Shown: positions 46,981 to 56,395, counted from the stretch's first letter. The stretch: 64,000 bases of DNA from Hyphomicrobiales bacterium (GCA_900465675.1 UBJR01000002.1:62001-126000), one strand, 5' to 3'. Program-made: numbers and translations. The notes: generated by a model not told the origin, from the sequence alone.

Positions 46981-47646
46981 TTAGGTGCCCTGTTTGCGGA
47001 TGGCGGATGGATCGACGTTCATACGAACTTTCCCCTCGAACGTGATCACGCGACCCTTATCCGCCATCTTGAGGGAGTTCGCAACAACCGAAGTTCCCTC
47101 TTTCGTGATGGTAACGGGATCATCAGTCGACATGCTGCCGCCCTTGATATCGAGCTTTGCAGACTTGAAATCGGCTTTCAGTCCATTGCTCATGATAACA
47201 GTGAATGGCGAAGTCAGCGCCAGCTTGTCCGTCGCGCGGTCATAATCTGCGGAAGAGGCCTCGACGCTGGCGACCAGGCCGTCACTGACGGGAACGGCTG
47301 CCTTGATCGTCTCGAGCGTGATGAGGCTGGGGTTCTTGATATCCTGCAGTGCGCGCTCGGCGAGCATGGAATAATTGATGCCGTCGGAATTGCGGCCTGA
47401 GATCGCGGGCTTCGCCATGACGACCTTGCCGTTCTCGATCTTGGCCCCTTCGATCTTGATATTCTCCGGCAGATAGGCCCGGATCATAGAGACGGCGATG
47501 AAGATCAGCGAGATGATGACGGCGGTGACCGGCAGCAGTACTTTCAGGCGGCGGACGCGCGCGGAGTGATGCAACGCAGCGCCATAGGCGTTGCGCTCGG
47601 GTCTGGCAATTGCAGCCCCCCCGCCGCTGTTGATGGTGTTGAGCAT
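46981..47646 (-). CDS. lptC: LPS export protein LptC
   Basis: The 221-residue single-span protein has one transmembrane helix (about 38-60, VLLPVTAVIISLIFIAVSMI) and a periplasmic LptC domain. The start is uncertain: ATG 47646 (MLNTINSGG) gives 221 residues, while a GTG at 47703 would overlap a palindrome that looks like a promoter. It receives LPS from the LptB2FG complex and passes it to LptA. It is the first gene of the lptC-lptA-lptB-rpoN set. Confidence 0.88.
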   Translation of the reverse strand: MLNTINSGGGAAIARPERNAYGAALHHSARVRRLKVLLPVTAVIISLIFIAVSMIRAYLPENIKIEGAKIENGKVVMAKPAISGRNSDGINYSMLAERALQDIKNPSLITLETIKAAVPVSDGLVASVEASSADYDRATDKLALTSPFTVIMSNGLKADFKSAKLDIKGGSMSTDDPVTITKEGTSVVANSLKMADKGRVITFEGKVRMNVDPSAIRKQGT

Positions 47647-47672
47647 CGGTCTGTCCGTGTCTGTTGATCGGC

Positions 47673-47686
47673 TTCCTATATAGGAA
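47673..47686. promoter_or_regulatory. Perfect 14-bp palindrome upstream of lptC
   Basis: TTCCTATATAGGAA is a perfect palindrome that contains CTATAT, the preferred -10 hexamer of rhizobial promoters, about 27 bp before ATG 47646. It may be the lptC -10 with a superimposed operator. No good -35 was found. Confidence 0.45.
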
Positions 47687-47860
47687 CTACTACCGTCGAT
47701 CACAGATCGTTTCGCATTATTACATTAGCTTGCCAATATGGATTTTTTTCTGCAACAAGCAACAAACGGATGAAAACGAGGTAAACCGGCATTTTCACAA
47801 CACTATGCCGCCTTATCTCATGCCGCAGTGAATGAGGCCGCCGCCGGCCCTGGAGGACTT

Positions 47861-48811
47861 ATGGACAGCTCGACGATCGCCGACCGCCGCAAACTTCGCC
47901 GGCGCCTCGGATTTTGGCGCATCGCCGCAGCGCTGCTTCTCGTCGCACTCGGCTTCTCTCTGTACCAGTTCTTCCGTGCTGATATCGAGCAGAGCCGGCC
48001 GCAGATCGCCCATGTGACGATTTCAGGACTGATCACCGACGACGACGAATTGCTGGAGCGGCTGAAGAAGATCGAGGAGAATGATCAGGTCAAGGGCGTG
48101 ATCATCTCGATCTCCTCGCCAGGCGGCACGACCTATGGCGGCGAGAAGATTTTCAAGGCGATCAGGGCGATTTCAGCCAAGAAGCCTGTCGTTTCGGATG
48201 TGAGGACGCTGGCCGCTTCGGCCGGTTATATGATTGCCACGGCAGGCGATACGATCGTCGCCGGCGAGAGCTCGATCACCGGATCGATCGGCGTCATCTT
48301 CCAGTACCCGCAGATCCAGCCGCTGCTCGACAAGCTCGGCGTGTCCCTGCAGGAGATCAAGTCCTCGCCTTTGAAGGCCGAGCCCTCGCCCTTCCACAAC
48401 ACCAGCGAGGAAGCCAAGGCAATGATCAACAGCATGGTCCAGGACAGCTATGCCTGGTTCGTCGATCTCGTTGCCGATCGCCGGAAAATGCCACGCGATG
48501 AAGTACTTAAGCTTGCCGATGGGACGATCTATACAGGCCGCCAGGCGCTGAAGGTCAAGCTCGTCGATCAGCTCGGCGGCGACCCCGAAATTCGCGACTA
48601 TCTGGCCAAGCGGGATGTCAGCAAGGACCTGCCCGTGGTCGATTGGGACAAGAAGAGCAACACGCCTTTCCTGCTCGCCGGTGCCCTTTCAAAGGTCGCG
48701 ACGCTTCTTGGTTACGGCGACCTCGTCAAAAGCCAAGCGCTTGAGGGCATTCTGCCACAAAAGTTGCTCCTTGACGGGCTCGTTTCAGTTTGGCAGTTTG
48801 GCCGCGATTGA
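47861..48811 (+). CDS. sppA: Signal peptide peptidase SppA (short form)
   Basis: The 316-residue S49 serine peptidase has an N-terminal membrane helix (about 20-37). It has the catalytic pair expected at S120 (LAASAGYM) and K172 (SSPLKAEPSPF), plus TGSIGVIF. It is half the length of E. coli SppA and resembles the Gram-positive single-domain form. It digests cleaved signal peptides in the membrane. ATG 47861 follows TGGAGG. ihfB follows. Confidence 0.95.
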   Translation: MDSSTIADRRKLRRRLGFWRIAAALLLVALGFSLYQFFRADIEQSRPQIAHVTISGLITDDDELLERLKKIEENDQVKGVIISISSPGGTTYGGEKIFKAIRAISAKKPVVSDVRTLAASAGYMIATAGDTIVAGESSITGSIGVIFQYPQIQPLLDKLGVSLQEIKSSPLKAEPSPFHNTSEEAKAMINSMVQDSYAWFVDLVADRRKMPRDEVLKLADGTIYTGRQALKVKLVDQLGGDPEIRDYLAKRDVSKDLPVVDWDKKSNTPFLLAGALSKVATLLGYGDLVKSQALEGILPQKLLLDGLVSVWQFGRD

Positions 48812-48840
48812 TAAGAAATCAATAATTTAAGGGGGCGACC

Positions 48841-49140
48841 GTGATCAAGTCGGAACTGGTGCAGATAGTTGCCGCGCGCAACCCGCATCTCTATCACCGC
48901 GACGTCGAGAATATCGTCAATGCCGTTCTCGACGAGATCACCGATGCACTGGCAGCGGGCAACCGCGTCGAACTGCGCGGCTTCGGCGCCTTTTCTGTCA
49001 AGAACCGCCCATCGCGCTCCGGCCGGAACCCCCGGACCGGCGACACCGTGTTCGTCGAAGAGAAGTGGGTTCCGTTCTTCAAGACCGGCAAGGAACTGCG
49101 CGAACGGCTGAACCCCGGCCAGGCCGATCAGGACGACTGA
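48841..49140 (+). CDS. ihfB: Integration host factor beta subunit
   Basis: The 99-residue DNA-bending protein starts at GTG 48841 ([14 protein letters not shown]) and has the IHF/HU arm signature [21 protein letters not shown], with the proline that intercalates into DNA. With IhfA it assists sigma-54 promoters. It lies 29 nt after sppA. Confidence 0.97.
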   Translation: MIKSELVQIVAARNPHLYHRDVENIVNAVLDEITDALAAGNRVELRGFGAFSVKNRPSRSGRNPRTGDTVFVEEKWVPFFKTGKELRERLNPGQADQDD

Positions 49141-49250
49141 GACCTGCCCTGCGGCGAAACCGCGCTTGAAGTTCGCCCGCCGATTCCTATTCTGCATAAA
49201 GTCTGAAAGCGCCGTTTGAACGCGGCGCTGATAATGCGCGGAGGCCATCC

Positions 49251-49583
49251 ATGGCGAAGAAGATCACCAACCTTTTGATTTTGCTGCCGCTAGGCATCAT
49301 CCTGATCATCTTCTGCGTCGCCAACCGGCAGATCGTGACGCTGGCCTTCAATCCCTTCCGGCCCGAAGATCAGGTCCTGTCACTATCAGCGCCATTCTTC
49401 GTCTTCATCTTCATCGCGCTGATCATCGGCATGTTTGCCGGCTCTGCCGCCACCTGGTTCAGCCAGGGCAAGCACCGCAAGCGGGCACGCAACGAAGCCA
49501 AGGAGGCGGTGCGCTGGCAGAGTGAGGCAGATCGCCACAAGGCGCGGGCTGAAGAGGTCGCAGGCCAGCTTCCATCGCGATAA
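49251..49583 (+). CDS. LapA-domain inner membrane protein
   Basis: The 110-residue protein has two transmembrane helices (about 7-27 and 47-67), the second followed by a basic, alpha-helical cytoplasmic tail. This fits the LapA/YciS family involved in LPS assembly control. It follows ihfB by 110 nt; in related rhizobia it is followed by trpF, but here a convergent acetyltransferase gene abuts it (stop to stop with no gap). Confidence 0.88.
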   Translation: MAKKITNLLILLPLGIILIIFCVANRQIVTLAFNPFRPEDQVLSLSAPFFVFIFIALIIGMFAGSAATWFSQGKHRKRARNEAKEAVRWQSEADRHKARAEEVAGQLPSR

Positions 49584-50021
49584 TCAGCGCGGCGGATCGA
49601 AGGTCAGCTCCTCGTACTCGCCTTCCGACGACGTGCCTCCCCCGGTAACGGCGAAGCCCCTGGATAGATAGAAGGCTTTTGCCTGGGCATTGTTGACCAG
49701 GCATTTCAGCCGGTATTTATGCCGCGGCCAGTCCGGAAGTGCGGCAAGCAGCACTGTGCCGACGCCCTTGCCCTGCCATTCCTTGCGGATATAGAGCATG
49801 TGAATGAAATCATCGGCTGCCCAGAGCGTCATGAAACCGGCGATCGTGCCATCGTCCGCCTCTGCGAGCCAGACGAGTTCGCCTTGCGTGTGAGCCGCAA
49901 AATCCTCGTGCCGGAACTTATACGGATCGACCCAGGTGAAGGTCTGGCGGCGAACCTGGAGATAAATGTCGGCCAGCTCTTCGCGATCCGAAGGCTGCGG
50001 GGTCCTGATCGTCACGTTCAT
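49584..50021 (-). CDS. GNAT-family N-acetyltransferase
   Basis: The 145-residue protein has an acetyl-CoA-binding motif A (LYIRKEWQGKGVGTVLLAAL) and the following NNAQAKAFYLSRGF. Acceptor is unknown. The acetyl-CoA loop reads QGKGVG, the Q/RxxGxG/A consensus. It converges on the LapA gene without a gap. Confidence 0.9.
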   Translation of the reverse strand: MNVTIRTPQPSDREELADIYLQVRRQTFTWVDPYKFRHEDFAAHTQGELVWLAEADDGTIAGFMTLWAADDFIHMLYIRKEWQGKGVGTVLLAALPDWPRHKYRLKCLVNNAQAKAFYLSRGFAVTGGGTSSEGEYEELTFDPPR

Positions 50022-50067
50022 GCTTCAGGCTTAGCTTAGACATCGCAAGCCGCCAATGGCCCGAGGC

Positions 50068-50520
50068 TCAGATCGCTGCCTTTTCCGAGACTGCCGCATT
50101 GAAATCGGCGAAGAACTGCTGTGCCAGTTTCTGCGAGGTGGAATCCACCAACCGAGCACCAAGTTGCGCAAGCTTTCCGCCGACCTGTGCCTTCGCCGCA
50201 TATTGCAGGATGGTTTCGCTCCCATCTTCCTTCAACACGACATCGGCGCCGCCTTTGGCAAAGCCTGCGATACCGCCCTTGCCTTCGCCCGAGATCGTGT
50301 AGCTTTCAGGCGCGTTGATATTGGACAGCGTCACCTCGCCGTTGAAGGTGGCCGAGACCGGGCCGATCTTGATCTTGACCGTCGCCGCCAACTCGGTCGG
50401 CGAGGTCATCTCCAGCACCTGACAGCCCGGAATGCAGCGCTTGAGGATGTCTGGATCATTGAGCGCGGCCCATACGGCATCGCGCGGAGCGTTGATGCGT
50501 TCCTCTCCGGTCATATCCAT
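50068..50520 (-). CDS. CoxG-like SRPBCC carbon-monoxide-dehydrogenase subunit G family protein
   Basis: The 150-residue START-like protein begins MDMTGEERINAPRDAVWAAL at ATG 50520, with GGAGG 7 nt upstream; a longer frame starts at 50535. It has the CoxG family pattern NDPDILKRCIPGCQ. In CO dehydrogenase clusters CoxG helps recruit the enzyme to the membrane, but no cox genes are near, so the name denotes family only. It is divergent from the RNA methyltransferase gene. Confidence 0.85.
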   Translation of the reverse strand: MDMTGEERINAPRDAVWAALNDPDILKRCIPGCQVLEMTSPTELAATVKIKIGPVSATFNGEVTLSNINAPESYTISGEGKGGIAGFAKGGADVVLKEDGSETILQYAAKAQVGGKLAQLGARLVDSTSQKLAQQFFADFNAAVSEKAAI

Positions 50521-50579
50521 TCGAAATCCTCCCATTTCGGATCGCTAAACTTATCACAGCGGGAAAGCGCTTTGCCAAG

Positions 50580-51734
50580 GTGAAACGGAATGCTATTTGC
50601 ACGGGCTCTATCGAATTGAAGACGCGGAACACCACGTTGAAACAAAAAGAACGCCGGCCGGGCGCAAAGACGCCTTCCGGCTCCCCCGGCCACCGCCGCA
50701 ACGACGAGCGCCCCAACCGCCCGGCAAAGCCCGCAGCGAAACCTGCGGCTGCCCGTGAAACAGTGCGCGAAGCCGCAACGAGCCCTGCTATCGAACGCCC
50801 GTTGCAGACCCGGACGGGCGACCGGCCAGCTGAGCGCGTGCCTGTCATCCTGGAATCGCTGGGTGCCGGCGATTTCCACCTGATCGACAGCGGCAACGGC
50901 CAGAAACTCGAACAATACGGGCCCTATCGCATCATCCGCCCCGAGGGACAGGCGCTGTGGCAGCCGTCACTTCCCCCGCATGTCTGGGAAAAGGTCGATG
51001 CCGCCTTCACCGGTGACGTCGATGAAGAAGGCACCGGCCGCTGGCGTTTTCCGAAGGACGCGCTCGGCGAAACCTGGCCGCTCCATTTGCTCGGCGTCGA
51101 TTTCTTCGGCCGCTTCACGTCGTTCCGGCATGTCGGCGTATTTCCGGAACAAATCGTCCATTGGGCCTGGATGAAGGAACAGGTCGAGCAGGCCGGCAGG
51201 CCGCTCAAGGTGCTGAACCTCTTTGGCTATACCGGTGTCGCCTCGCTGGTGGCGGCTGCAGCCGGTGCCGAAGTCACCCATGTCGATGCCTCGAAGAAGG
51301 CAATCGGCTGGGCACGCGAGAACCAGGCGCTCGGACGGATGGAAAAGCTGCCGATCCGCTGGATCTGCGAAGACGCGATGAAGTTCATCCTGCGCGAGGA
51401 GCGCCGCGGCAACACCTATGACATCATCCTGACGGATCCGCCGAAATTCGGCCGCGGGCCGAATGGCGAGGTCTGGCACCTCTTCGAGCATCTGCCTCTG
51501 ATGCTTGACATCTGCCGCGGCATCCTGTCGCCCAAGGCCGTCGGCCTGGTGCTGACCGCCTACTCGATCCGCGCCAGCTTCTATTCGATCCACGAACTGA
51601 TGCGCGAAACGATGCGCGGCGCCGGTGGCGTCGTCGAATCCGGCGAACTGGTGATCCGCGAAGGCGGTCTCGACGGCAAGACGCCGGGCCGCGCCCTTTC
51701 TACGTCTCTCTTCTCCCGCTGGGTGCCGAAATGA
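50580..51734 (+). CDS. Class I SAM-dependent RNA methyltransferase (RlmI-like)
   Basis: The 384-residue frame opens with GTG 50580. The first about 85 residues are low-complexity, basic and Pro/Ala-rich, and the start could be as late as GTG 50841 (the conserved part begins PVILESLGAGDFHLID). The methyltransferase fold shows VLNLFGYTGVASLVAAAAG as AdoMet-binding motif I and ILTDPPKFGRGP as the catalytic motif. It is probably a 23S rRNA cytosine methyltransferase. It overlaps the next gene by 4 nt. Confidence 0.85.
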   Translation: MKRNAICTGSIELKTRNTTLKQKERRPGAKTPSGSPGHRRNDERPNRPAKPAAKPAAARETVREAATSPAIERPLQTRTGDRPAERVPVILESLGAGDFHLIDSGNGQKLEQYGPYRIIRPEGQALWQPSLPPHVWEKVDAAFTGDVDEEGTGRWRFPKDALGETWPLHLLGVDFFGRFTSFRHVGVFPEQIVHWAWMKEQVEQAGRPLKVLNLFGYTGVASLVAAAAGAEVTHVDASKKAIGWARENQALGRMEKLPIRWICEDAMKFILREERRGNTYDIILTDPPKFGRGPNGEVWHLFEHLPLMLDICRGILSPKAVGLVLTAYSIRASFYSIHELMRETMRGAGGVVESGELVIREGGLDGKTPGRALSTSLFSRWVPK

Positions 51735-52588
51735 ATGAATACCACGATCGCGGACCCCGCCGGGTCGGCCAGGTGAAGGAAGTCACCTCGCTTGCCAATC
51801 CGATTATCAAGGACATTAAGGCGCTCAGCGACAAGAAGACCCGCGAGCAGAGCGGCACCTTCATGGCCGAGGGCCTGAAGCTCGTGATCGACGCGATCGA
51901 GCTCGGCTGGACGATCCGCACCCTGGTCTATGCCAAGGCCGCGAAGGGCAAGCCGCTGGTCGAGCAGATGGCGGCAAAGACCGTCGCCTCGGGCGGGCTA
52001 GTGCTTGAGGTGAGCGAGAAAGTGCTTTCCTCGGTCACGCGCCGCGACAATCCGCAAATGGTCGTCGGCATCTTCGAGACCCGCTGGAAGCCATTGCGTG
52101 ATATCCATCCCCAGCAGGGCGAAACCTGGATCGCACTCGACCGCGTCCGCGATCCCGGCAATCTCGGCACGATCATTCGCACCGCCGATGCAGCAGGCGC
52201 CTCCGGCGTCATCCTTGTCGGCGAAACGACGGATCCTTTCTCGCTGGAGACCGTGCGCGCCACCATGGGCTCGGTCTTTGCCGTGCCGGTCACCCGCGCT
52301 TCTCCCGAGGACTTCATTGCCTGGAAGAAGACGGCCGGTGTTTCGGTGGTCGCAACGCATCTTGCCGGATCGGTGGACTACCGCACGATCGACTACAAGA
52401 AGAAGCCCGTTGTTATCCTGATGGGCAACGAGCAATCCGGTCTGCCGGATCAGCTTGCAAGCCAGGCCGATGCCCTTGCCCGCATTCCGCAGCAGGGCCT
52501 TGCCGACTCGCTCAACCTTGCCGTTGCCAGCGCCGTTATGCTCTTCGAGGCCAGGCGGCACCTTCTCTCATTGTCCGAGGCAAAATGA
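51731..52588 (+). CDS. TrmH-family (SPOUT) RNA 2'-O-methyltransferase
   Basis: The 285-residue protein has a substrate-binding N-terminal domain (to about 105) and a SPOUT knot domain with the three motifs [31 protein letters not shown] and [14 protein letters not shown]. It probably methylates the ribose of 23S rRNA (RlmB/TrmH type), and the exact nucleotide is not readable from sequence. It overlaps both neighbours by 4 nt. Confidence 0.92.
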   Translation: MNEYHDRGPRRVGQVKEVTSLANPIIKDIKALSDKKTREQSGTFMAEGLKLVIDAIELGWTIRTLVYAKAAKGKPLVEQMAAKTVASGGLVLEVSEKVLSSVTRRDNPQMVVGIFETRWKPLRDIHPQQGETWIALDRVRDPGNLGTIIRTADAAGASGVILVGETTDPFSLETVRATMGSVFAVPVTRASPEDFIAWKKTAGVSVVATHLAGSVDYRTIDYKKKPVVILMGNEQSGLPDQLASQADALARIPQQGLADSLNLAVASAVMLFEARRHLLSLSEAK

Positions 52589-53088
52589 CCGAACAGACGC
52601 TCCCGCGCCCGGCCCTCTTTTCGCGCCCGCTGCCGATCTTGCTGTTCATCGTGGTGGCAGTGATCCTCGATCAGGCTGTGAAGATTACCGTCGATCACTA
52701 TCTGCCGCTGCAGGAGATGGTTCCGGTCATTCCGATGCTGGCGCTCTATAGAACCTACAATCTCGGTGTCGCCTTCTCGATGCTCTCGGGTATGGACGGC
52801 TGGTTCATCGTGGGAATGCGCCTGATCATTGTCGCCTTCGTGATCTGGATGTGGCATCGCACAGCGAAGGACCGCTGGATCGCGCATACCGGCTTCGCGC
52901 TGATCATTGCCGGCGCGCTCGGCAACCTCTTCGACCGCTTTCTCTACGGGCACGTGATCGATTATATCCTGTTTCATACCGAAACATGGTCGTTCGCAGT
53001 TTTCAATCTTGCCGATAGTTTTATCACCGTCGGCGCGGGATGCGTGATTCTTGACGAGTTGCTGCAACCGAAAAAGGCCGAAAGCTAA
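52585..53088 (+). CDS. lspA: Lipoprotein signal peptidase
   Basis: The 167-residue membrane aspartyl protease (signal peptidase II) has four transmembrane helices and the two catalytic aspartates in VIDYI and FNLADSFI, plus GALGNLFDR. It cleaves prolipoproteins such as the two lipoproteins annotated in this window. It is translationally coupled to the SPOUT methyltransferase (4-nt overlap). Confidence 0.97.
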   Translation: MTEQTLPRPALFSRPLPILLFIVVAVILDQAVKITVDHYLPLQEMVPVIPMLALYRTYNLGVAFSMLSGMDGWFIVGMRLIIVAFVIWMWHRTAKDRWIAHTGFALIIAGALGNLFDRFLYGHVIDYILFHTETWSFAVFNLADSFITVGAGCVILDELLQPKKAES

Positions 53089-53143
53089 AATTTTAGCTTT
53101 TTCCTGAAGGCATTCGGAAGAGCGCCTATGTTAGCCAGCATTC

Positions 53144-55405
53144 ATGCAAAGCTTGGCTCAACTGCAGGAAAGATTGACCGCGGCATTCGGTCCCGCCAAA
53201 CCGCAGGCAATGCGGACGGCGGATGATAACCTGCAATCCAAGGCTGACGCGCTGCCCGAACACCGGAAGCGGCCGCTTCGCAGCATTGTGTCATATTGGC
53301 TCGGTGGCGCCGGTCTGATTGCGGCCTGCCTCCTCATTTTTCTCGGACAGGCAGGCGGCATTCTGTTTCTATCCGCCGGACTTGCCTTCATTGCTGTCGT
53401 GTTGATCGCCTATGCCGCCGCGTCGAGCCGCAAGACGAATTCCCGTCTGGCCGCGAAGACCGGACATGAGCGCGTACCGGCCAGCGAGGCAGCAGATCTT
53501 TTTGCCAATGTCCACGACGTACTTGGCGATATCACCGTTACCCGCAGCATCGACCGGCGAATCCTTGGCGCCAACGCGACGTTCCGGCGTCTCACCGGGC
53601 GGCTGAAGCCGGAAGGCCAGACCTGTGAGGAAATCGGCATTGCCTTTCGCCCCGGCGCCGAACCGCATCGCTTCGACGTCGAGATCTCGACGCCGGAGGG
53701 ACAGCGCATCTTCGTCTGGAACGACGTCGTCACCCGCGACCCCACGAGCGGCAATCTGCTGATCCAGAGCGTTGCCCGGGACGTGACCGCCGAGCGCCTG
53801 ACGGCACAGGCCCGCGAAGAGGCGCGGCAGAAGGCGGAATACAACAGCGCGGCAAAGTCGCGTCTGCTTGCCACCGTCAGCCACGAAATCCGCACGCCAC
53901 TATCCGGCATTCTCGGCATGACGCATCTGCTGACCCAGGCGCAGATGACGCAGGAGCAGCAGAATTATATCGGCGGCATCCGCCAGTCCGGCCACGCGCT
54001 GACGCAGCTGGTTGAAGACCTGCTCGATTTCTCGACCATCGAAGTCGGCCGTTTCCAGCTGCGGCCGCGATCGGAATCGCTCCGGCAGTTGCTGGAGAGC
54101 GTCGTCGAGATGCTGGCGCATCGCGCCCATGAGAAGGATATCGAGATCGGCGCGACCGTGTCTTCGGATGTCCCCGAATTCATGAGCTTCGATCCGGCCC
54201 GTCTTCGCCAGGTGCTATTCAACGTTATCGGCAACGCGGTAAAATTCACCCAGGCCGGCGGCGTCTTCATCCGCGCGGCCCTGACGGACGACGAACTCGT
54301 CATCACCGTGACCGACACCGGACCCGGCATGACGGCGGAGGAGCAGTCGCGGATTTTTGCCGAATTCGAACAGGGAGGAACGATGATGGAAAAGAGCGGC
54401 GGCACCGGGCTTGGGCTGACGATCTCCGCCCGCATCATGCGCGAATTCGGCGGCTCGCTGACGGTTGCCAGCGAAAAGGGCAAAGGCAGTGAATTCACCA
54501 TCCGCTTCCCGGCAGGCATGACTGAAGAAAGCCGCGGACGGCGCAAAGGGCTGCTGGCAGGAAACACGGTCCTATTGCTCGCACCGGCCGGTGCGGCGCG
54601 GGCCGCTATAGCTGAGACGGTGACGGCACTCGGCGGCGATTGCCACCTCGTCGAAGACGGCGAGACGGCGCGCGAGACGCTGCTTTACATGGCCGGTCGC
54701 GGACAACGCCCGACCGACATTATCATCGATCATCGGCTATCGGCCGAGTTCTCCAGCCACCTTGCCGATCGCGCCGACATTGCAGCGCTCGGCCTGCGCA
54801 AGATCCTGCTCGTCAATCCGGAAGAACGCAATTCCCATGCGCTCGATCTCTTCGACGCCTGGCTGATCCGGCCGCTGCGCGAGCAGTCGTTGATCGACGT
54901 ACTGCGCGGCCGTATGCGCGGCATGGAAAAGCGCGACGCTCTGAACGACAATCAGCCAGGCTTCAGCGCCTCGATCCCGGAAGCCAGCCAGCAGCACGGA
55001 CTGAATATCCTGCTTGGCGAAGACGATCCGATCAACGCGATGCTTGTGCGTGCGATGCTGGAAAAGGGGGGGCACACCGTCCGCCATGTCGAGGACTTCG
55101 AGGCGCTGCTCGATGGCGCCCTGTCCGAGAACGGCAGCAGGCCTGATATCATCATCAGCGACCTGACCATGCCGGGCGGCGAAGGTGTTGACATGATCGG
55201 CCGTCTGCGTGGTCACGAGCGGCGGCTCGACCTGCTGCCGGTGCCGGTCATCGTGCTGACGGCGGACAAGCGGGACGAGTCGCGCCGCGCGGTTCTGCTC
55301 GCCGGGGCCAACCGCGTCATGATCAAGCCCATCGATCCCATCCGGCTACTGACCGAGGTCCAGGCCGTCGCCGCGCTCTCCGCAAGACGCGCCGAAGCGC
55401 TCTGA
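53144..55405 (+). CDS. Hybrid sensor histidine kinase with one intact receiver domain
   Basis: The 753-residue protein has two adjacent transmembrane helices (about 48-90) and a PAS-like region (about 120-225). It continues with the H-box LLATVSHEIRTPLSGI (His247), HATPase motifs NVIGNAVKFT, DTGPGM and GTGLGLTI, a degenerate receiver (about 465-590, IIIDHRLSAEF) and an intact receiver (about 625-745, ISDLTMPGG with D673). It is an orphan without a neighbouring regulator. The degenerate first receiver is noteworthy. The gene starts at ATG 53144, 55 nt after lspA. Confidence 0.93.
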   Translation: MQSLAQLQERLTAAFGPAKPQAMRTADDNLQSKADALPEHRKRPLRSIVSYWLGGAGLIAACLLIFLGQAGGILFLSAGLAFIAVVLIAYAAASSRKTNSRLAAKTGHERVPASEAADLFANVHDVLGDITVTRSIDRRILGANATFRRLTGRLKPEGQTCEEIGIAFRPGAEPHRFDVEISTPEGQRIFVWNDVVTRDPTSGNLLIQSVARDVTAERLTAQAREEARQKAEYNSAAKSRLLATVSHEIRTPLSGILGMTHLLTQAQMTQEQQNYIGGIRQSGHALTQLVEDLLDFSTIEVGRFQLRPRSESLRQLLESVVEMLAHRAHEKDIEIGATVSSDVPEFMSFDPARLRQVLFNVIGNAVKFTQAGGVFIRAALTDDELVITVTDTGPGMTAEEQSRIFAEFEQGGTMMEKSGGTGLGLTISARIMREFGGSLTVASEKGKGSEFTIRFPAGMTEESRGRRKGLLAGNTVLLLAPAGAARAAIAETVTALGGDCHLVEDGETARETLLYMAGRGQRPTDIIIDHRLSAEFSSHLADRADIAALGLRKILLVNPEERNSHALDLFDAWLIRPLREQSLIDVLRGRMRGMEKRDALNDNQPGFSASIPEASQQHGLNILLGEDDPINAMLVRAMLEKGGHTVRHVEDFEALLDGALSENGSRPDIIISDLTMPGGEGVDMIGRLRGHERRLDLLPVPVIVLTADKRDESRRAVLLAGANRVMIKPIDPIRLLTEVQAVAALSARRAEAL

Positions 55406-55442
55406 TGATGAGTGACACCAGCTGCATTTTTCCGTAACATTG

Positions 55443-55460
55443 ATGTCACTTTCCTGTCGC
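55443..55460 (+). promoter_or_regulatory. Candidate Pho box upstream of olsB
   Basis: Two 7-bp repeats, ATGTCAC (55443-55449) and CTGTCGC (55454-55460), are separated by 4 bp, giving the 7-4-7 spacing of the PhoB consensus CTGTCAT-N4-CTGTCAT with 10 of 14 matches. A third partial copy CCGTAAC (55432-55438) stands 11 bp further upstream. They lie about 50 bp before the olsB ATG. Confidence 0.6.
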
Positions 55461-55509
55461 ACATTAGTGTTTTATGGCAGCTCATGAGCCGGCAACGGGA
55501 GAATCGTCA

Positions 55510-56385
55510 ATGGACATCGACACCTTGAATCGTGAGACATTGGTGGAGGCCACACGGCCGGCAACTTCGGCCCCGCCGAAAGAAAGCGACGTTCTCGGCC
55601 GCATCGGCAACCTCGAAACCCGGCTGGCCCGCACTGCAAGCGAAATCGACGCTTCGCAGCATGTCCGCTACCGCGTTTTTGTCGAGGAAATGGGCGCGCA
55701 GCTTCCGGCGGAGACAATGCGCCGCGAGCGCGACGTCGATGCCTATGACGCCTTCTGCGACCATCTGCTCGTTCTCGACCGCTCGATCGAGGGTGACAGC
55801 GAAGACCAGATCGTCGGCACCTACCGCCTGCTGCGGCAGGACGTCGCAATGGCGAATGGTGGTTTTTACTCGGCTTCCGAATTTGCGATCGGCGACCTGC
55901 TCGCCCGCCACCCCGACAAGAAGTTCATGGAACTCGGCCGCTCCTGCGTGCTGCCCGCCTACCGCACCAAGCGCACGGTCGAGCTTCTCTGGCAGGGCAA
56001 CTGGGCGTACGCCCTGAAGCATGGTGTCAGCGCGATGTTCGGTTGCGCATCGTTTCCGGGCGTTCATCCGGAAAGCCATGCACTGGCGCTTTCCTTCCTG
56101 CACCACACGGTCGTTGCCAAGGACGAGTGGGCTGTCGATGCCCTGCCGCATATGGCACGCGCCATGGATCTGATGCCGCCGGAGGCGGTGAACCCGAAGA
56201 AGGCGCTGATGGCGCTGCCGCCGCTGATCAAGGGCTATCTGCGCCTCGGCGCCATGGTCGGGTCGACCGCCGTCGTCGACCACGCCTTCAACACCACCGA
56301 CGTGCTGATCGTGCTGCCGATCTCCAGCATCTCGGACCGCTACCTGAACTACTACGGCGCCGACGCCGGACGTTTTGCGAGCTGA
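55510..56385 (+). CDS. olsB: L-ornithine N-acyltransferase (lyso-ornithine lipid synthase) OlsB
   Basis: The 291-residue GNAT-fold acyltransferase has the OlsB features ARTASEIDASQHVRYRVFV, VGTYRLLRQDVA and ELGRSCVLPAYRTKRTVELL. It transfers a 3-hydroxyacyl chain from ACP to ornithine, the first step in phosphate-free ornithine lipids. ATG 55510, after GGGAG, is preferred over ATG 55474. In S. meliloti olsB sits beside the malic enzyme, mutS and glnD, the same order as here. Its induction by phosphate limitation fits the upstream Pho box. Confidence 0.92.
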   Translation: MDIDTLNRETLVEATRPATSAPPKESDVLGRIGNLETRLARTASEIDASQHVRYRVFVEEMGAQLPAETMRRERDVDAYDAFCDHLLVLDRSIEGDSEDQIVGTYRLLRQDVAMANGGFYSASEFAIGDLLARHPDKKFMELGRSCVLPAYRTKRTVELLWQGNWAYALKHGVSAMFGCASFPGVHPESHALALSFLHHTVVAKDEWAVDALPHMARAMDLMPPEAVNPKKALMALPPLIKGYLRLGAMVGSTAVVDHAFNTTDVLIVLPISSISDRYLNYYGADAGRFAS

Positions 56386-56395
56386 TAGCAGTGGG

